Notes under the pieces: generated by a model
Told to the model about the DNA's origin: nothing
What the model saw: the letters and a program-made list of their open reading frames with translations, nothing else
Databases searched by the model: none
Part shown: positions 1 through 8,652 of the stretch, piece after piece
How positions within the stretch are numbered: the stretch's first letter is position 1
How the letters are laid out: each line of letters opens with the position of its first letter
Translations under genes and position numbers: made by a program
Assembly: GCA_002279825.1 (NCBI GenBank)
Contig: NCCV01000003.1
Coordinates: forward strand, 372,001 to 436,000
Length of the DNA stretch: 64,000 bases
Direction of reading: 5' to 3'
Source of the DNA: Sphingomonadales bacterium 12-68-11
GTDB taxonomy: Bacteria; Pseudomonadota; Alphaproteobacteria; Sphingomonadales; Sphingomonadaceae

Positions 1-57
1 GTACGCGAACGATCAGCCCCTAGCCTGGCATGGCGACAGGGTGCCGCAAACAGGCGT

Positions 58-149
<92 letters not shown>

Positions 150-344
150 GCGAAGGGCGAACGGGCCTGTCGGCAGCCCTGGTCGTTGGGAGCGCGGCGG
201 TTAGCCGAACGCCTAGCGCTTGCCAAGCCTGTCGTGCGCATTTGTCGCGGAGTTTCAGGATCCTTGCCGTGGTCGCGCCCGTTGCTGGGGATTGCCAGCA
301 CCAGGGAACTTGCCGCTCTCACCGGCGTCTCTATATTTCAGGCT

Positions 345-725
345 ATGGATCGCGCCCAGTTCTATTCGCCGCAAGCCGGCCGCAGGATCGAGGCGCCCCG
401 CCACGCGCGGACCCGCTTCGCCATCGGCGATGTCGTGCGTCACCGCACCTTGGACTTCCGCGGGGTCGTGTTCGATATCGACCCGGTCTTCGCCAACAGC
501 GAGGAATGGTACGAGGCGATCCCGCACGAACTGCGCCCGAACCGCGAGCAGCCGTTCTACCACCTGCTCGCCGAGAACGAGGAATCGGTCTACGTCGCCT
601 ATGTCAGCCAGCAGAACCTGCTCGAGGACAGCGCCGGCGGGCCGGTCGATCATCCCACCGTGCCGCAACTCTTCGAGACGTTTGCCGCCGGACGCTATCG
701 CATGCGCCGCAGCCTGACTCACTGA
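345..725 (+). CDS. hspQ: Heat shock protein HspQ
   Basis: A 126-aa protein matching the HspQ/YccV family, small hemimethylated-DNA-binding-like proteins. In enterobacteria HspQ is a Lon protease specificity-enhancing factor and is heat inducible. Family features seen are the R-F-A-I-G-D-V-V-R-H segment near residue 25, the G-V-V-F-D-I-D-P-x-F strand, and the P-F-Y-H-L-L...Y-V-A-Y-V-S-Q-Q-N-L block. The start is the ATG just before M-D-R-A-Q; the frame is open further upstream, but that part does not resemble the family. It stands alone after tRNA-Ser and converges on the ABC permease. No clear heat-shock promoter was recognised. Confidence 0.9.
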   Translation: MDRAQFYSPQAGRRIEAPRHARTRFAIGDVVRHRTLDFRGVVFDIDPVFANSEEWYEAIPHELRPNREQPFYHLLAENEESVYVAYVSQQNLLEDSAGGPVDHPTVPQLFETFAAGRYRMRRSLTH

Positions 726-735
726 GCGGGCGCGG

Positions 736-1653
736 CTAGCTCTTCAGTTTCCAGCCACTGCGCAGCAGCGCGTACGTCACCAGGCCGAGCGCAAGATTGA
801 GCGCCCCCACCCCGATCGCCGCCTGAACCACCGCCGCGTTGGTATTGCCGATGTCGCTTTCGCCAATGAAGCCGAAGCGGAAGCCCGAGATCATATAGAA
901 GAACGGGTTGGCACGGCTGACCGCCTGGAATGCGGGCGAAAGGTCGTGAAGGACGTAGAACGTCCCCGACAGCAGCGAGAGCGGCGCGACCACGAAATTG
1001 GTAACCGCCGCGGCGTGATCGAACTTTTCCGCCCAGAGGCTGGTCAGCAATCCCATCAGCGCCAGCATCAGCGAACCCATCAGCCCGAACCAGACGATCG
1101 CCCAGGGATGCGCGGCCATCATGTCGACCCCAGGCCAGAGCGCCATCGCCAGCGCCACCGCGCCGCCGACCATGACCGCACGCGTGACCGCCGCGGCCAC
1201 GATCCCGATCATCAGTTCGGCATTGCTGAGCGGCGGCATCAGCACGTCGATAATCGTGCCCTGCAGCTTGCCGGCCAGCAGCGAGAAGCTGGAGTTGGCG
1301 AAGGCGTTCTGCATCATCCCCATCATGATCAGGCCGGGCGCAACGAACGTGGCGAAAGAAACGCCGAGCACCGCGCGGTCCCCGCGCCCCATCGCAACGG
1401 TGAAGATGACCAGAAACAGCAGGGTCGTGACCGCCGGGGCCCAGACGGTTTGCGTCTGCACCTTGAGAAACCGGCGCACCTCCTTCATATAAAGGCTCCA
1501 CAGCCCGATCCGGTTGAACCCGACGATCTGCGGCTGGCCTTTGGGTGGAAACCGGCCCCCTGCCCCCGTGTTCGCTTCGAGCGTGTTCGCATCGAGGAAC
1601 TGGGGCGCGGCGCCTGCGCCCTCGGGCGCGGCGGCGGGGACGGTCTCGGCCAT
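736..1653 (-). CDS. ABC-2 type transporter permease
   Basis: A 305-aa integral membrane protein of the ABC-2 permease family (YadH/NodJ type). It has a soluble N-terminus of about 60 residues, then about six hydrophobic segments. The family hallmarks are the M-M-G-M-M-Q-N-A-F-A-N-S-S-F-S segment followed by a K-L-Q-G-T-I-I-D-V-L-M-P-P-L-S cytoplasmic loop. Such permeases export polysaccharides, lipids or drugs together with a separate ATPase. No ATPase partner lies beside it here, so the substrate is unknown. The ATG at 1653 is preferred because upstream residues look non-coding. It is divergent from gcrA. Confidence 0.85.
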   Translation of the reverse strand: MAETVPAAAPEGAGAAPQFLDANTLEANTGAGGRFPPKGQPQIVGFNRIGLWSLYMKEVRRFLKVQTQTVWAPAVTTLLFLVIFTVAMGRGDRAVLGVSFATFVAPGLIMMGMMQNAFANSSFSLLAGKLQGTIIDVLMPPLSNAELMIGIVAAAVTRAVMVGGAVALAMALWPGVDMMAAHPWAIVWFGLMGSLMLALMGLLTSLWAEKFDHAAAVTNFVVAPLSLLSGTFYVLHDLSPAFQAVSRANPFFYMISGFRFGFIGESDIGNTNAAVVQAAIGVGALNLALGLVTYALLRSGWKLKS

Positions 1654-1730
1654 GGGCCGGCGCCTATCGGCCGGCACGGGCGCTGGCAAGTCTCGCCGGG
1701 CTAGCGCCCGGCACAACAGAAAGACGATCG

Positions 1731-2417
1731 ATGAGCGTGAACTGGACCGACGAGCGAATCGCGACCCTGACCAAGATGTGGGAAAGCGGCGCAACCGCGA
1801 GCCAGATCGCGGACGAGCTCGGCGGCGTGTCGCGCAATGCGGTGATCGGCAAGGCGCACCGGCTCGGGCTCAAGGCGCGCCCGTCCCCCGTCAAGGCCAA
1901 CGAGCCGAAGGTGGCGGCGAGCCGGGGCGCGGCATCTCCAAGCGACCTTGGGGCCAAGCCGGCGGCCAAGCCCGCCAAGCCAAAGCCCGCGCCCGCGCCG
2001 ATCGAGGCCGAAGAAACCGATGAGCCCGAAGCGCTCGCTGCGATCCCGAGCCAGCCGCTGCCCGATCCCGCCCCGAGCCTGCCCAAGATCGTCTCGGTCG
2101 GCCCCGGCGGCTTTCTGCGCCAGGGCCCAGGCGAGCAGCAGGCGCCGATCCCGCCCGCGCCGCCGCGCCGGCTGGTGCCGGCCAAGCCGAGCCCCGAGAT
2201 GGCCGACAAGACCAGCCTGCTCGAACTTAACGAGCGCGTGTGCCGCTGGCCGATGGGGCATCCGGGCGAAGCCGACTTCCACTTCTGCGGCGAGAAAGTG
2301 AACCCCGGGTTCCCCTATTGCGTCCCGCACTGCGGCCGGGCCTACCAGGCGCAGCTGCCGCGCGGCGCGCGCCGCCCCCCGCCCCCGCTGCCGTTCGGCG
2401 GGCCCCGGGTCCGCTGA
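1731..2417 (+). CDS. gcrA: Cell cycle regulator GcrA
   Basis: A 228-aa protein with the GcrA N-terminal helix-turn-helix (W-T-D-E-R-I...S-Q-I-A-D-E-L-G-G-V-S-R-N-A-V-I-G-K-A-H-R-L-G-L, residues about 5-48). A long Ala/Pro/Lys-rich linker follows, then a conserved C-terminal Cys-rich block beginning C-R-W-P-M-G-H-P at about residue 175. In Caulobacter, GcrA binds sigma-70 RNA polymerase and CcrM-methylated GANTC promoters to control cell-cycle genes. The linker is long and low in complexity. GcrA is nearly confined to Alphaproteobacteria and supports that placement. The start ATG directly precedes S-V-N-W-T. Confidence 0.95.
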   Translation: MSVNWTDERIATLTKMWESGATASQIADELGGVSRNAVIGKAHRLGLKARPSPVKANEPKVAASRGAASPSDLGAKPAAKPAKPKPAPAPIEAEETDEPEALAAIPSQPLPDPAPSLPKIVSVGPGGFLRQGPGEQQAPIPPAPPRRLVPAKPSPEMADKTSLLELNERVCRWPMGHPGEADFHFCGEKVNPGFPYCVPHCGRAYQAQLPRGARRPPPPLPFGGPRVR

Positions 2418-2430
2418 CGCCGCTTGCGAG

Positions 2431-3780
2431 CTAGGCGACCGCCGCGCGCATCCGCGCCGGCGGCACCTGGCGGTCGATTAGCAGCGGCGCGGCAAGCACC
2501 AGCGCGGCCGATACTGTCAACACCGCGAAGAACGGCACGACGCTGTCCCCGCCCCATTCGAGCAGCGTGCCCCCGAACCCGCTCGCCGCGATCGCCCCGA
2601 CCCGGCTCATGAAAATGCCGAAGCCGATCCCCGCCGAGCGGCACGAAGGGGGGTAGCCGTAAGTCATGATCGCGTACATCGAGGCGATGCCCGCGCTGAA
2701 CACGGCTGCGGTGGCGCCGAGCAGCACGACGACCAGCAAACGCTCGCTCTCGGTGGGGGCCGCCGGCAGCTGCTCAACCGTAAAGCCGAACCCTGCCATC
2801 AGCGCCATCAGCAGCACCGCGATGGTCGTCATGACGGCCTTCGAGCCGAACCGGTAGACCAGCAGGCCGGCAAGGATCGACGCGCCGATCGATGTCAGGC
2901 CGCCGATCGAGACCGCCCCGCCCGCCTGGGCAAGCGTGAAGCCCTTGGAGGTCAGGAACGTCGTCGACCAGTTGAGGATGCCATAGGCGCACATCGCGCT
3001 GGCCGCGAACGAGATGCCGATCCCGAGGTTGAGCCGGGCATTGGCGCGGTGGAGCACCCCGATCGCGGTCTCGCCATCCTTCGCCGCGCCGTGGCGTTCC
3101 GCCACCAGATCGACTTCGCCCTCCAGGACGCGCGCCGCCGCGCGCCGGGCTTCCGCAGGCTTGCCGCGCGCGAGCAGGAACGACGGACTGTCGCGGAGTA
3201 GCGCGAGGATCAGCACCACGACGAGCAGCGTCGCGGCGCCGAGCGCGATGAACGTACCCTCCCAGCCATAGGTCTCGACGAGGCCGGGCGCGATCCAGCC
3301 GACCACCGTCCCGCCCGCAGGCGTGCCGACCGACAGCGTGGTCACCGCGACAGAGCGCCAGCGGTCGGGCAACCACTCGCTGGCGAGCGCGATGGCGTTG
3401 GCGTAGGCGCCGCCGAAGCCGATGCCGCCGATCAAGCGCCAGGCCGCCATCTGCCACACATCGCCGGCCCACGCCGCGCCGATCGTGGCGAGCGCGAACA
3501 GCGCCGAGGCCAGCGCCAGCGAATAGCGCCGGCCGATCGTGTCCCCCAGCCAGCCGCCGCTCCAGGCGCCGATGCCGAACCCGACCAACGCGGCGCTCAT
3601 GGCTATCCCGAACGTGCTGCGATCGACCCCGAAGTCCTCGATCACGCGCGGCGCGACGATGCCGAGGAGCTGTGCGTCCATCCCGTCGCAGATCAGCACG
3701 AGCATGCAGATCGCGAATGTGACGATCGAGAAGCGGCGGAGCGGGGCCCGCGAAATCGCCTCGCTGAACGTGGTTGCCAT
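2431..3780 (-). CDS. MFS transporter, aromatic acid:H+ symporter-like
   Basis: A 449-aa, 12-helix major facilitator. The first helix carries the charged D-G-M-D-A-Q motif, and the loop 2-3 motif reads G-G-W-L-G-D-T-I-G-R-R. Both are typical of the AAHS family (PcaK/BenK), which imports aromatic acids such as 4-hydroxybenzoate or benzoate with protons. No aromatic degradation genes lie nearby, so the substrate cannot be assigned. Translation is placed at the ATG at 3780; upstream in-frame sequence does not resemble the family. It converges on gcrA with 13 bp between stops. Confidence 0.85.
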   Translation of the reverse strand: MATTFSEAISRAPLRRFSIVTFAICMLVLICDGMDAQLLGIVAPRVIEDFGVDRSTFGIAMSAALVGFGIGAWSGGWLGDTIGRRYSLALASALFALATIGAAWAGDVWQMAAWRLIGGIGFGGAYANAIALASEWLPDRWRSVAVTTLSVGTPAGGTVVGWIAPGLVETYGWEGTFIALGAATLLVVVLILALLRDSPSFLLARGKPAEARRAAARVLEGEVDLVAERHGAAKDGETAIGVLHRANARLNLGIGISFAASAMCAYGILNWSTTFLTSKGFTLAQAGGAVSIGGLTSIGASILAGLLVYRFGSKAVMTTIAVLLMALMAGFGFTVEQLPAAPTESERLLVVVLLGATAAVFSAGIASMYAIMTYGYPPSCRSAGIGFGIFMSRVGAIAASGFGGTLLEWGGDSVVPFFAVLTVSAALVLAAPLLIDRQVPPARMRAAVA

Positions 3781-4070
3781 TCCTTGTCCCTCTCGCTCGG
3801 CAGCGCCGCCGGTGGTTCCGGTCGGTCGCAGAGCCTGATCCCAATCGACCCGAGATGCCAGCGCGGCCGCCGAGTGGGAAGCGCAATCGTTCGGAGGTCG
3901 GGCCTGCGCACTGCGATCAACCGGGGCGATTTGTTTGCGGCAAGAAAACCGCGCGTGCACTTATGCGTTAGGACAAATGATCGGGCAGATTCAACCGATT
4001 AGTTCCGCAGAACGGTTCAACTGTGTGGCGATTTAGTTGCGCTTGAACACGTATTCGAAAGGTTAGAGAG

Positions 4071-4622
4071 ATGCGAAAGATTGCTTTTGCTATTGCCAGT
4101 ATTGCGCTGGTCTCGACAGGGGCTCACGCGCAGCAAGCGGCCGATGCCGGCGTTGCGGCGGGGGATTCCGCGAGTTCCGTGATGTCTGCGCCACCGACCA
4201 CGGCTGAGCCGGCGCTGCCGACAGATTCGACCGGCTCTGCCGCAGCCATGCCGCTTCCGGATTCGTCCGCCGACGCTGTCGTGACGACGGAGAGCGAGCC
4301 CGCCACAGAAACCGCCGAGGCGCTTCCGGCAGAACCGGCAGCCCCGATGACTGCCGATGCTGCCCCTGCGGCGACGAGCGTGACCGACGCGGAGGTTGAA
4401 AGCTTCGCGGCCGCCACGGTGAAGGTCCAGGCGATCGATACCGATACGACCATCGCTGCCGACCTGAAGCAGACCCAGATGGCGGCTGCGGTCGCGGAAG
4501 CCGGGATCGCGCCGCAACGCTACAACGAGATCGGCCAGGCGCTGAGCACCGACACCGCCCTGCGCACCCGCGTGCAGACCGCCATGGCGAAGCACGCCGG
4601 ACATAGCCCCAGCGACGGCTGA
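4071..4622 (+). CDS. Secreted DUF4168 domain protein
   Basis: A 183-aa exported protein. A classical signal peptide ends at about A-H-A-Q (residue 22). A low-complexity Ala/Thr/Glu/Pro linker spans residues 25-105. A C-terminal helical domain (about 107-175, starting V-T-D-A-E-V-E-S-F-A and including Y-N-E-I-G-Q-A-L-S-T-D...L-R-T-R-V-Q) matches the DUF4168 pattern. The molecular function of this family is unknown. It is monocistronic. The 290 bp upstream hold only an imperfect TTCAACCG/CGGTTCAA inverted repeat (3990-4020) of uncertain meaning. Confidence 0.75.
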   Translation: MRKIAFAIASIALVSTGAHAQQAADAGVAAGDSASSVMSAPPTTAEPALPTDSTGSAAAMPLPDSSADAVVTTESEPATETAEALPAEPAAPMTADAAPAATSVTDAEVESFAAATVKVQAIDTDTTIAADLKQTQMAAAVAEAGIAPQRYNEIGQALSTDTALRTRVQTAMAKHAGHSPSDG

Positions 4623-4700
4623 TCCGTTAACCCCGCTGGAGCCGGCCGCGCGGCGGAAGACCCCCTTCCGCCGCGCGGTTTTGCATGAACGCCGCTTAAT

Positions 4701-4770
4701 TCGACATCTCTCGAAATGTCGTTGACTGATATAAACTCTGGCCTCATTTCGAACTCGATCGAAGTGAGGC
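4701..4770 (+). promoter_or_regulatory. Probable ArsR operator/promoter region with two inverted repeats
   Basis: Two inverted repeats lie just upstream of arsR. One is CGACAT/ATGTCG around 4702-4721. The other is a 12-bp arm pair with one mismatch (GCCTCATTTCGA at 4741-4752 and TCGAAGTGAGGC at 4759-4770). A TTGACT hexamer at 4722-4727 could be a -35 box, though no strong -10 follows. Repression by the ArsR protein here is inferred from the position, eight bases before the start codon. Confidence 0.5.
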
Positions 4771-4777
4771 GAATCGT

Positions 4778-5119
4778 ATGAAATCGACGGCAGCCATTAG
4801 CGCGCTCGGTGCGCTGGCGCAGGAGCATCGCCTCGCAGTGTTCCGCAAACTGGTGCAATCCGGGGAGAGCGGCATGGCTGCGGGCGCACTCGCTGAAGCG
4901 CTTGGTATTCCGGCCAGCTCGCTCTCATTCCACCTCGCGCAGCTCCGCCATGCCGGGCTGATCCTGCACCAGCGCCGGCATCGCTCGCTGATCTACCGCG
5001 CCAACTATCCCGCGATGAACGCGCTGCTCGGCTACCTGACCGAAAACTGCTGCGCCGGCGCCCCCTGCGACAACGACGCCGCATGCGTACCCATGGAACA
5101 GGAAAGGCAATCCGCGTGA
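4778..5119 (+). CDS. arsR: ArsR-family transcriptional repressor
   Basis: A 113-aa winged-helix repressor. The recognition region G-I-P-A-S-S-L-S-F-H-L-A-Q-L-R-H-A-G-L is at residues about 43-61 and the wing is R-R-H-R-S-L-I-Y. The C-terminus has Cys91, Cys92, Cys97 and Cys103. Such C-terminal cysteines can form an As(III) site in some ArsR proteins, where metalloid binding releases DNA. Its stop codon overlaps the GTG start of the arsenate reductase, so the three-gene operon is probably translationally coupled. It likely represses its own promoter through the inverted repeats just upstream. Confidence 0.88.
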   Translation: MKSTAAISALGALAQEHRLAVFRKLVQSGESGMAAGALAEALGIPASSLSFHLAQLRHAGLILHQRRHRSLIYRANYPAMNALLGYLTENCCAGAPCDNDAACVPMEQERQSA

Positions 5120-5640
5120 CGCCGGTCACCGTGCTGTTCCTCTGCACCGGCAACTCGGCGCGCTCCATTCTTGCCGAGGCCCTGCTCAATCACCTCGGCA
5201 ACGGCCGCTTCCGAGCTTTCTCGGCGGGCAGCCAGCCGAAGGGCGAGCCGCACCCGATGGCGCTCGCCGTGCTGCGCGACGCCGGATTGCCGACCGAGGG
5301 CCTGCGTTCGAAAAGCTGGACCGAATTCGCCGGACCGGATGCGGCGCCGATCGATCTGATCGTGACCGTCTGCGACAACGCCGCCGGCGAGAGTTGCCCG
5401 GTCTGGCCGGGGCGCCCGATCACCGCGCACTGGGGCATCGAGGATCCGGCCGCGATCGAAGGCGATAGCCAGCGCGCGGCGTTCGAACGGGCGCTGACTT
5501 ACTTGAACAATCGCATCTCGCTCCTTCTCGCGCTTCCGATGAAGAGCCTCCGCGATCCGGCATTGCAGGCACAGCTCGGAGTGATCGGTGCGGCAGAGGG
5601 AGCGACTGCCGCCGCCCGGGCTCCGTCGGAACATGGCTGA
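5116..5640 (+). CDS. arsC: Arsenate reductase, thioredoxin-coupled LMW phosphatase type
   Basis: A 174-aa protein of the low-molecular-weight tyrosine phosphatase fold. The P-loop C-T-G-N-S-A-R-S begins at Cys10. The resolving pair Cys86 and Cys94 lies in V-C-D-N-A-A-G-E-S-C-P. This three-cysteine relay is the signature of thioredoxin-dependent ArsC, which reduces arsenate to arsenite. The GTG at 5116 overlaps the arsR stop in GTGA and gives a family-like N-terminus; an ATG at 5083 would add 11 unrelated residues. The reading frame runs a few bases into the aquaporin gene. Confidence 0.9.
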   Translation: MTPVTVLFLCTGNSARSILAEALLNHLGNGRFRAFSAGSQPKGEPHPMALAVLRDAGLPTEGLRSKSWTEFAGPDAAPIDLIVTVCDNAAGESCPVWPGRPITAHWGIEDPAAIEGDSQRAAFERALTYLNNRISLLLALPMKSLRDPALQAQLGVIGAAEGATAAARAPSEHG

Positions 5641-6328
5641 TCCGGCCCTGCTATCGCGGCGCCTGGCAGCGGAGGCACTTGGGTCATTCTTCCTGTTCGC
5701 CTGCGTGATCGGGTCGGGCATCATGGCAGCGATGCTGGCGCGCGGGAACGACGCGATCGCGCTGCTGGGTAACACCGCCGCGACCGGCGCGATGCTGTTT
5801 GTGTTGATTAGCGTCCTCGGCCCGATTTCCGGCGCGCATATGAATCCGGCCGTCACTCTCGTTGCCGCCGTCCGGGGCGAACTGTCGGCGCGCGACGTGC
5901 CGGGATACCTCGCCGCTCAGTTTAGCGGCGGGATTCTCGGCGCCTGGGCCGCGCATCTGATGTTCGCGCTGCCGATCCTGCAAGTTTCGGAAAAGGCGCG
6001 CCACGGCGCCGGGCAATGGGCGGGCGAAGCGATCGCGACGTTTGGACTGATCTTGATCATCGCGGGTGCGTCTCGGCTTGGGCCGCGCCGGGTTCCCGCC
6101 GCGGTCGCACTCTACATAACCGCTGCTTACTGGTTCACTTCCTCGACCAGCTTTGCCAATCCGGCGATCACGGTCGCGCGCAGCCTATCGGACACCTTTG
6201 CGGGCATCGCACCGCGCGATGTGCCCGGGTTCGTTGCCGCTCAAGGTCTTGGTGCGGGGCTTGGCGTGGCGTTCGCCGGCTGGCTTTTTCCGACCGGTCC
6301 GCGCGGGCCGATCGGGCGCGACGCATAG
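5633..6328 (+). CDS. Aquaporin/MIP-family channel, AqpS-like
   Basis: A 231-aa, six-helix major intrinsic protein. Both pore motifs are present: N-P-A at residues 71-73 (G-A-H-M-N-P-A-V-T) and 176-178 (F-A-N-P-A-I-T-V-A-R, with the selectivity-filter Arg). In Sinorhizobium meliloti, AqpS in an ars operon carries arsenite out down its gradient after ArsC action. The same role is inferred from the arsR-arsC context. The start overlaps the end of arsC by 8 bp. No ArsB or Acr3 pump is visible in this window. Confidence 0.88.
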   Translation: MADPALLSRRLAAEALGSFFLFACVIGSGIMAAMLARGNDAIALLGNTAATGAMLFVLISVLGPISGAHMNPAVTLVAAVRGELSARDVPGYLAAQFSGGILGAWAAHLMFALPILQVSEKARHGAGQWAGEAIATFGLILIIAGASRLGPRRVPAAVALYITAAYWFTSSTSFANPAITVARSLSDTFAGIAPRDVPGFVAAQGLGAGLGVAFAGWLFPTGPRGPIGRDA

Positions 6329-6341
6329 CGCGGCCCAAACG

Positions 6342-8534
6342 CTACCAGCGGATCAGCGGCAGGATCGAAGCGTTGTCGTCGGTCCAGGCGCGCAGGCTTG
6401 GCCTCGGCAGCGCGCTCCAGCGCGGCGCTCCGGGACCCTCAAGGGTGGCCAGGACGCTGTCATCGCGCGCCAGGGCGATCCAGACCGAGGGCGTGACGCC
6501 TTCCGCCTTGCCGACATCGTCTGCCCTCAGCCGTCCCTGCCAGCCGCCATCCTGCGCCAGGGCGGCGATCATCGGCGCGAGGTCGATGAACCGGTTCGAG
6601 ATATGCACGAGCAGCACTCCGTCGCTTTCGATCACCCGCCGATAGGTGGCAAACGCCTCGCGGGTCAGCAGGTGCATCGGGATCGAATCGGACGAGAACG
6701 CATCGATCACCAGCACGTCGAAACGGGCCGCGGGCTCCTCCGCGAGCTTGAGGCGGGCATCGCCGATCACCATGCGCGCATCGGGCGTGCAATGGCTCAG
6801 AAACGTGAAAGTCCCGCCGCGCGAGTAGTCGAGCACCGCGGGGTCGATTTCGAAGAATGTCCAGTCCTGTGCCGGCTGGCGGTAGCAAGCAAGCGTGCCG
6901 ACGCCCACGCCGACCACCCCGATCGAGGCATCCGGGGCGGCCGCCTCGAGCGCCACGCCGACGCCCGACGACGGCCCATAGTACGTCGTCGGCTCGTACC
7001 GGCGCTCGGGCACGAGCCATTGCCGGCCGTGAACCGTGGTGCCGTGGCTGAGCTGGAGCTGGCGGCCTTCGTCAACCGGCTGGACCGCATAGACCCCGAA
7101 GTAGCTGCGCACGCGGTCCCCGCGCAGACTGCCCTCGAGCGTCTTGACCCCGCCGTGGCCGAGCATGATAAGCAGGACGACCGCGAGGTAAGCCCAGCGC
7201 GCACCGATCACGGCAATTCCCAGCAACACCAACGCGACGACCGTGAACAGAATTGCGGCGCCCTCTTCCCGCTCGGCGAAACCGATCAGGAGCCAGGCGA
7301 GGATCGCGGCGACCCCAACCACGGCGCCGGCCGCAATCCGACCCCGCGTATCGCCGTTCCAAAACCGCGCGAGGCGCGGGATGAACGATCGCTCGGGAAG
7401 CAGCAGCGCCGCGCCCAGCAGCAGGATGGCGTGCTCGTAAATCCAGTCGAACACCGCCGGCGCAACCAGTGCCGTGAACACACCCCCAAGCGCGCCGCCC
7501 GCCGAAATGACCAGATAGAACAGCGTCAGTTGCTGGACCGGCGGCCGCAGCGCGAAAAGCCGCCCGTGCAGCGCCACAGCGAGCACGAACAGAAGCCCGA
7601 CCATGGCGATCGCGGTCGCCGGGTTGGCCTGCCCTCCCCCGACCATCGCCAGGCTGCCGCACGACAGCAGCACGACCGGGGCGTAGCGCGTTAGAATCTC
7701 GGTCCAGATACTGCCGTCCCTGAACGCGAGCGAGAAGCTCAGCAGATAGAGCCCGAGCGGAATGACCCACAGCAGCGGCATGGCCATGACGTCGGTGGTG
7801 AGCAGCGACGTGGTCGACAGCATCAGGCCCGACGGGACCGCCGACAGCCCCAGCCACAGCAACACCGTGCGCCGCGCCGGGCGCGGGACGGGCGCGGTGT
7901 CGGTGCCTTCGAGCCGCTGGTCCGCGGCGTTCCAACGCGACCACGCGGCCAGCGCCACCAGCGCGAGCAGCAGGACATAGCCGAGTGTCCAAAGCGCGCT
8001 TTGGCGCCCGAGCGCCATGTTGGGTTCGAGCAGCAGCGGGTAGGCGAGCAGGCCGGAAAAGCTGCCAAGGTTCGAGGCCGCATAAAGCGCATAGGGCTCG
8101 CCGGCGGCCGGGCTGAGCCCGTACCAGCGCTGCATCAGCGGAGCTTGCGCCGACACCAACAGGAACACCGGCCCGACGGTTAGCGCGAACAGCGCCGGTA
8201 CCCACAGCACTTCCCATCCGCGCGCCGGGGGCGGCAGCTCGACCAGCGCGAGCGGAAGCGTGGCGACCGCAAGGGCAAGCAGCGCCAGATGCACGCCCGC
8301 CTGGGTCCTGAACGGCAGCCGCGCGATGGCATGCGCATAGGCGTAGCCGCCCAGCAGCAGCGCCTGGTACACCAGCATCGCGCTGTTCCACACGTTGGGC
8401 GCGCCGCCCAGGAGCGGCAGCGCCATGCGGGCGACCATCGGCTGGACCATGAACAGCAAGAAGCTGCCGGTCAGAATGGTAATCACGAACAGCGCGCGGC
8501 GCGGGGCCGGTGCGGAATGCACGGCAGAGGTCAT
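6342..8534 (-). CDS. Spermidine synthase-like domain fused to membrane region
   Basis: A 730-aa fusion. Residues about 15-480 contain many hydrophobic helices with an early G-S-F-L-L-F-M-V-Q-P-M-V-A-R motif. Residues about 500-725 form a Rossmann-like aminopropyltransferase/methyltransferase domain, with V-G-V-G-V-G-T-L-A-C-Y, F-F-E-I-D-P-A-V-L-D-Y and D-V-L-V-I-D-A-F-S-S-D-S-I-P. These are the SAM-type binding loop, acidic residue and D-A-F-S-S-D segment of the family. Such fused proteins are widespread and their substrate is not established. The gene converges on the ars operon and is followed (convergent) by no obvious partner. Confidence 0.8.
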   Translation of the reverse strand: MTSAVHSAPAPRRALFVITILTGSFLLFMVQPMVARMALPLLGGAPNVWNSAMLVYQALLLGGYAYAHAIARLPFRTQAGVHLALLALAVATLPLALVELPPPARGWEVLWVPALFALTVGPVFLLVSAQAPLMQRWYGLSPAAGEPYALYAASNLGSFSGLLAYPLLLEPNMALGRQSALWTLGYVLLLALVALAAWSRWNAADQRLEGTDTAPVPRPARRTVLLWLGLSAVPSGLMLSTTSLLTTDVMAMPLLWVIPLGLYLLSFSLAFRDGSIWTEILTRYAPVVLLSCGSLAMVGGGQANPATAIAMVGLLFVLAVALHGRLFALRPPVQQLTLFYLVISAGGALGGVFTALVAPAVFDWIYEHAILLLGAALLLPERSFIPRLARFWNGDTRGRIAAGAVVGVAAILAWLLIGFAEREEGAAILFTVVALVLLGIAVIGARWAYLAVVLLIMLGHGGVKTLEGSLRGDRVRSYFGVYAVQPVDEGRQLQLSHGTTVHGRQWLVPERRYEPTTYYGPSSGVGVALEAAAPDASIGVVGVGVGTLACYRQPAQDWTFFEIDPAVLDYSRGGTFTFLSHCTPDARMVIGDARLKLAEEPAARFDVLVIDAFSSDSIPMHLLTREAFATYRRVIESDGVLLVHISNRFIDLAPMIAALAQDGGWQGRLRADDVGKAEGVTPSVWIALARDDSVLATLEGPGAPRWSALPRPSLRAWTDDNASILPLIRW

Positions 8535-8652
8535 CTACCGCCCTTGAAAGACGACGCGATCATGCAGCTATCCTTCGCATTCGAAGAAGCGGGCGCCCTC
8601 GCGAAAACAGGGTATGCGCGGTGCCGGATGCGGTCTGTCTGCGGGCCGGTAT

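Noticed and set aside
3990..4020. TTCAACCG/CGGTTCAA repeat before the DUF4168 gene as an operator
   Set aside because: The match has a mismatch and no known regulator or promoter box is near.
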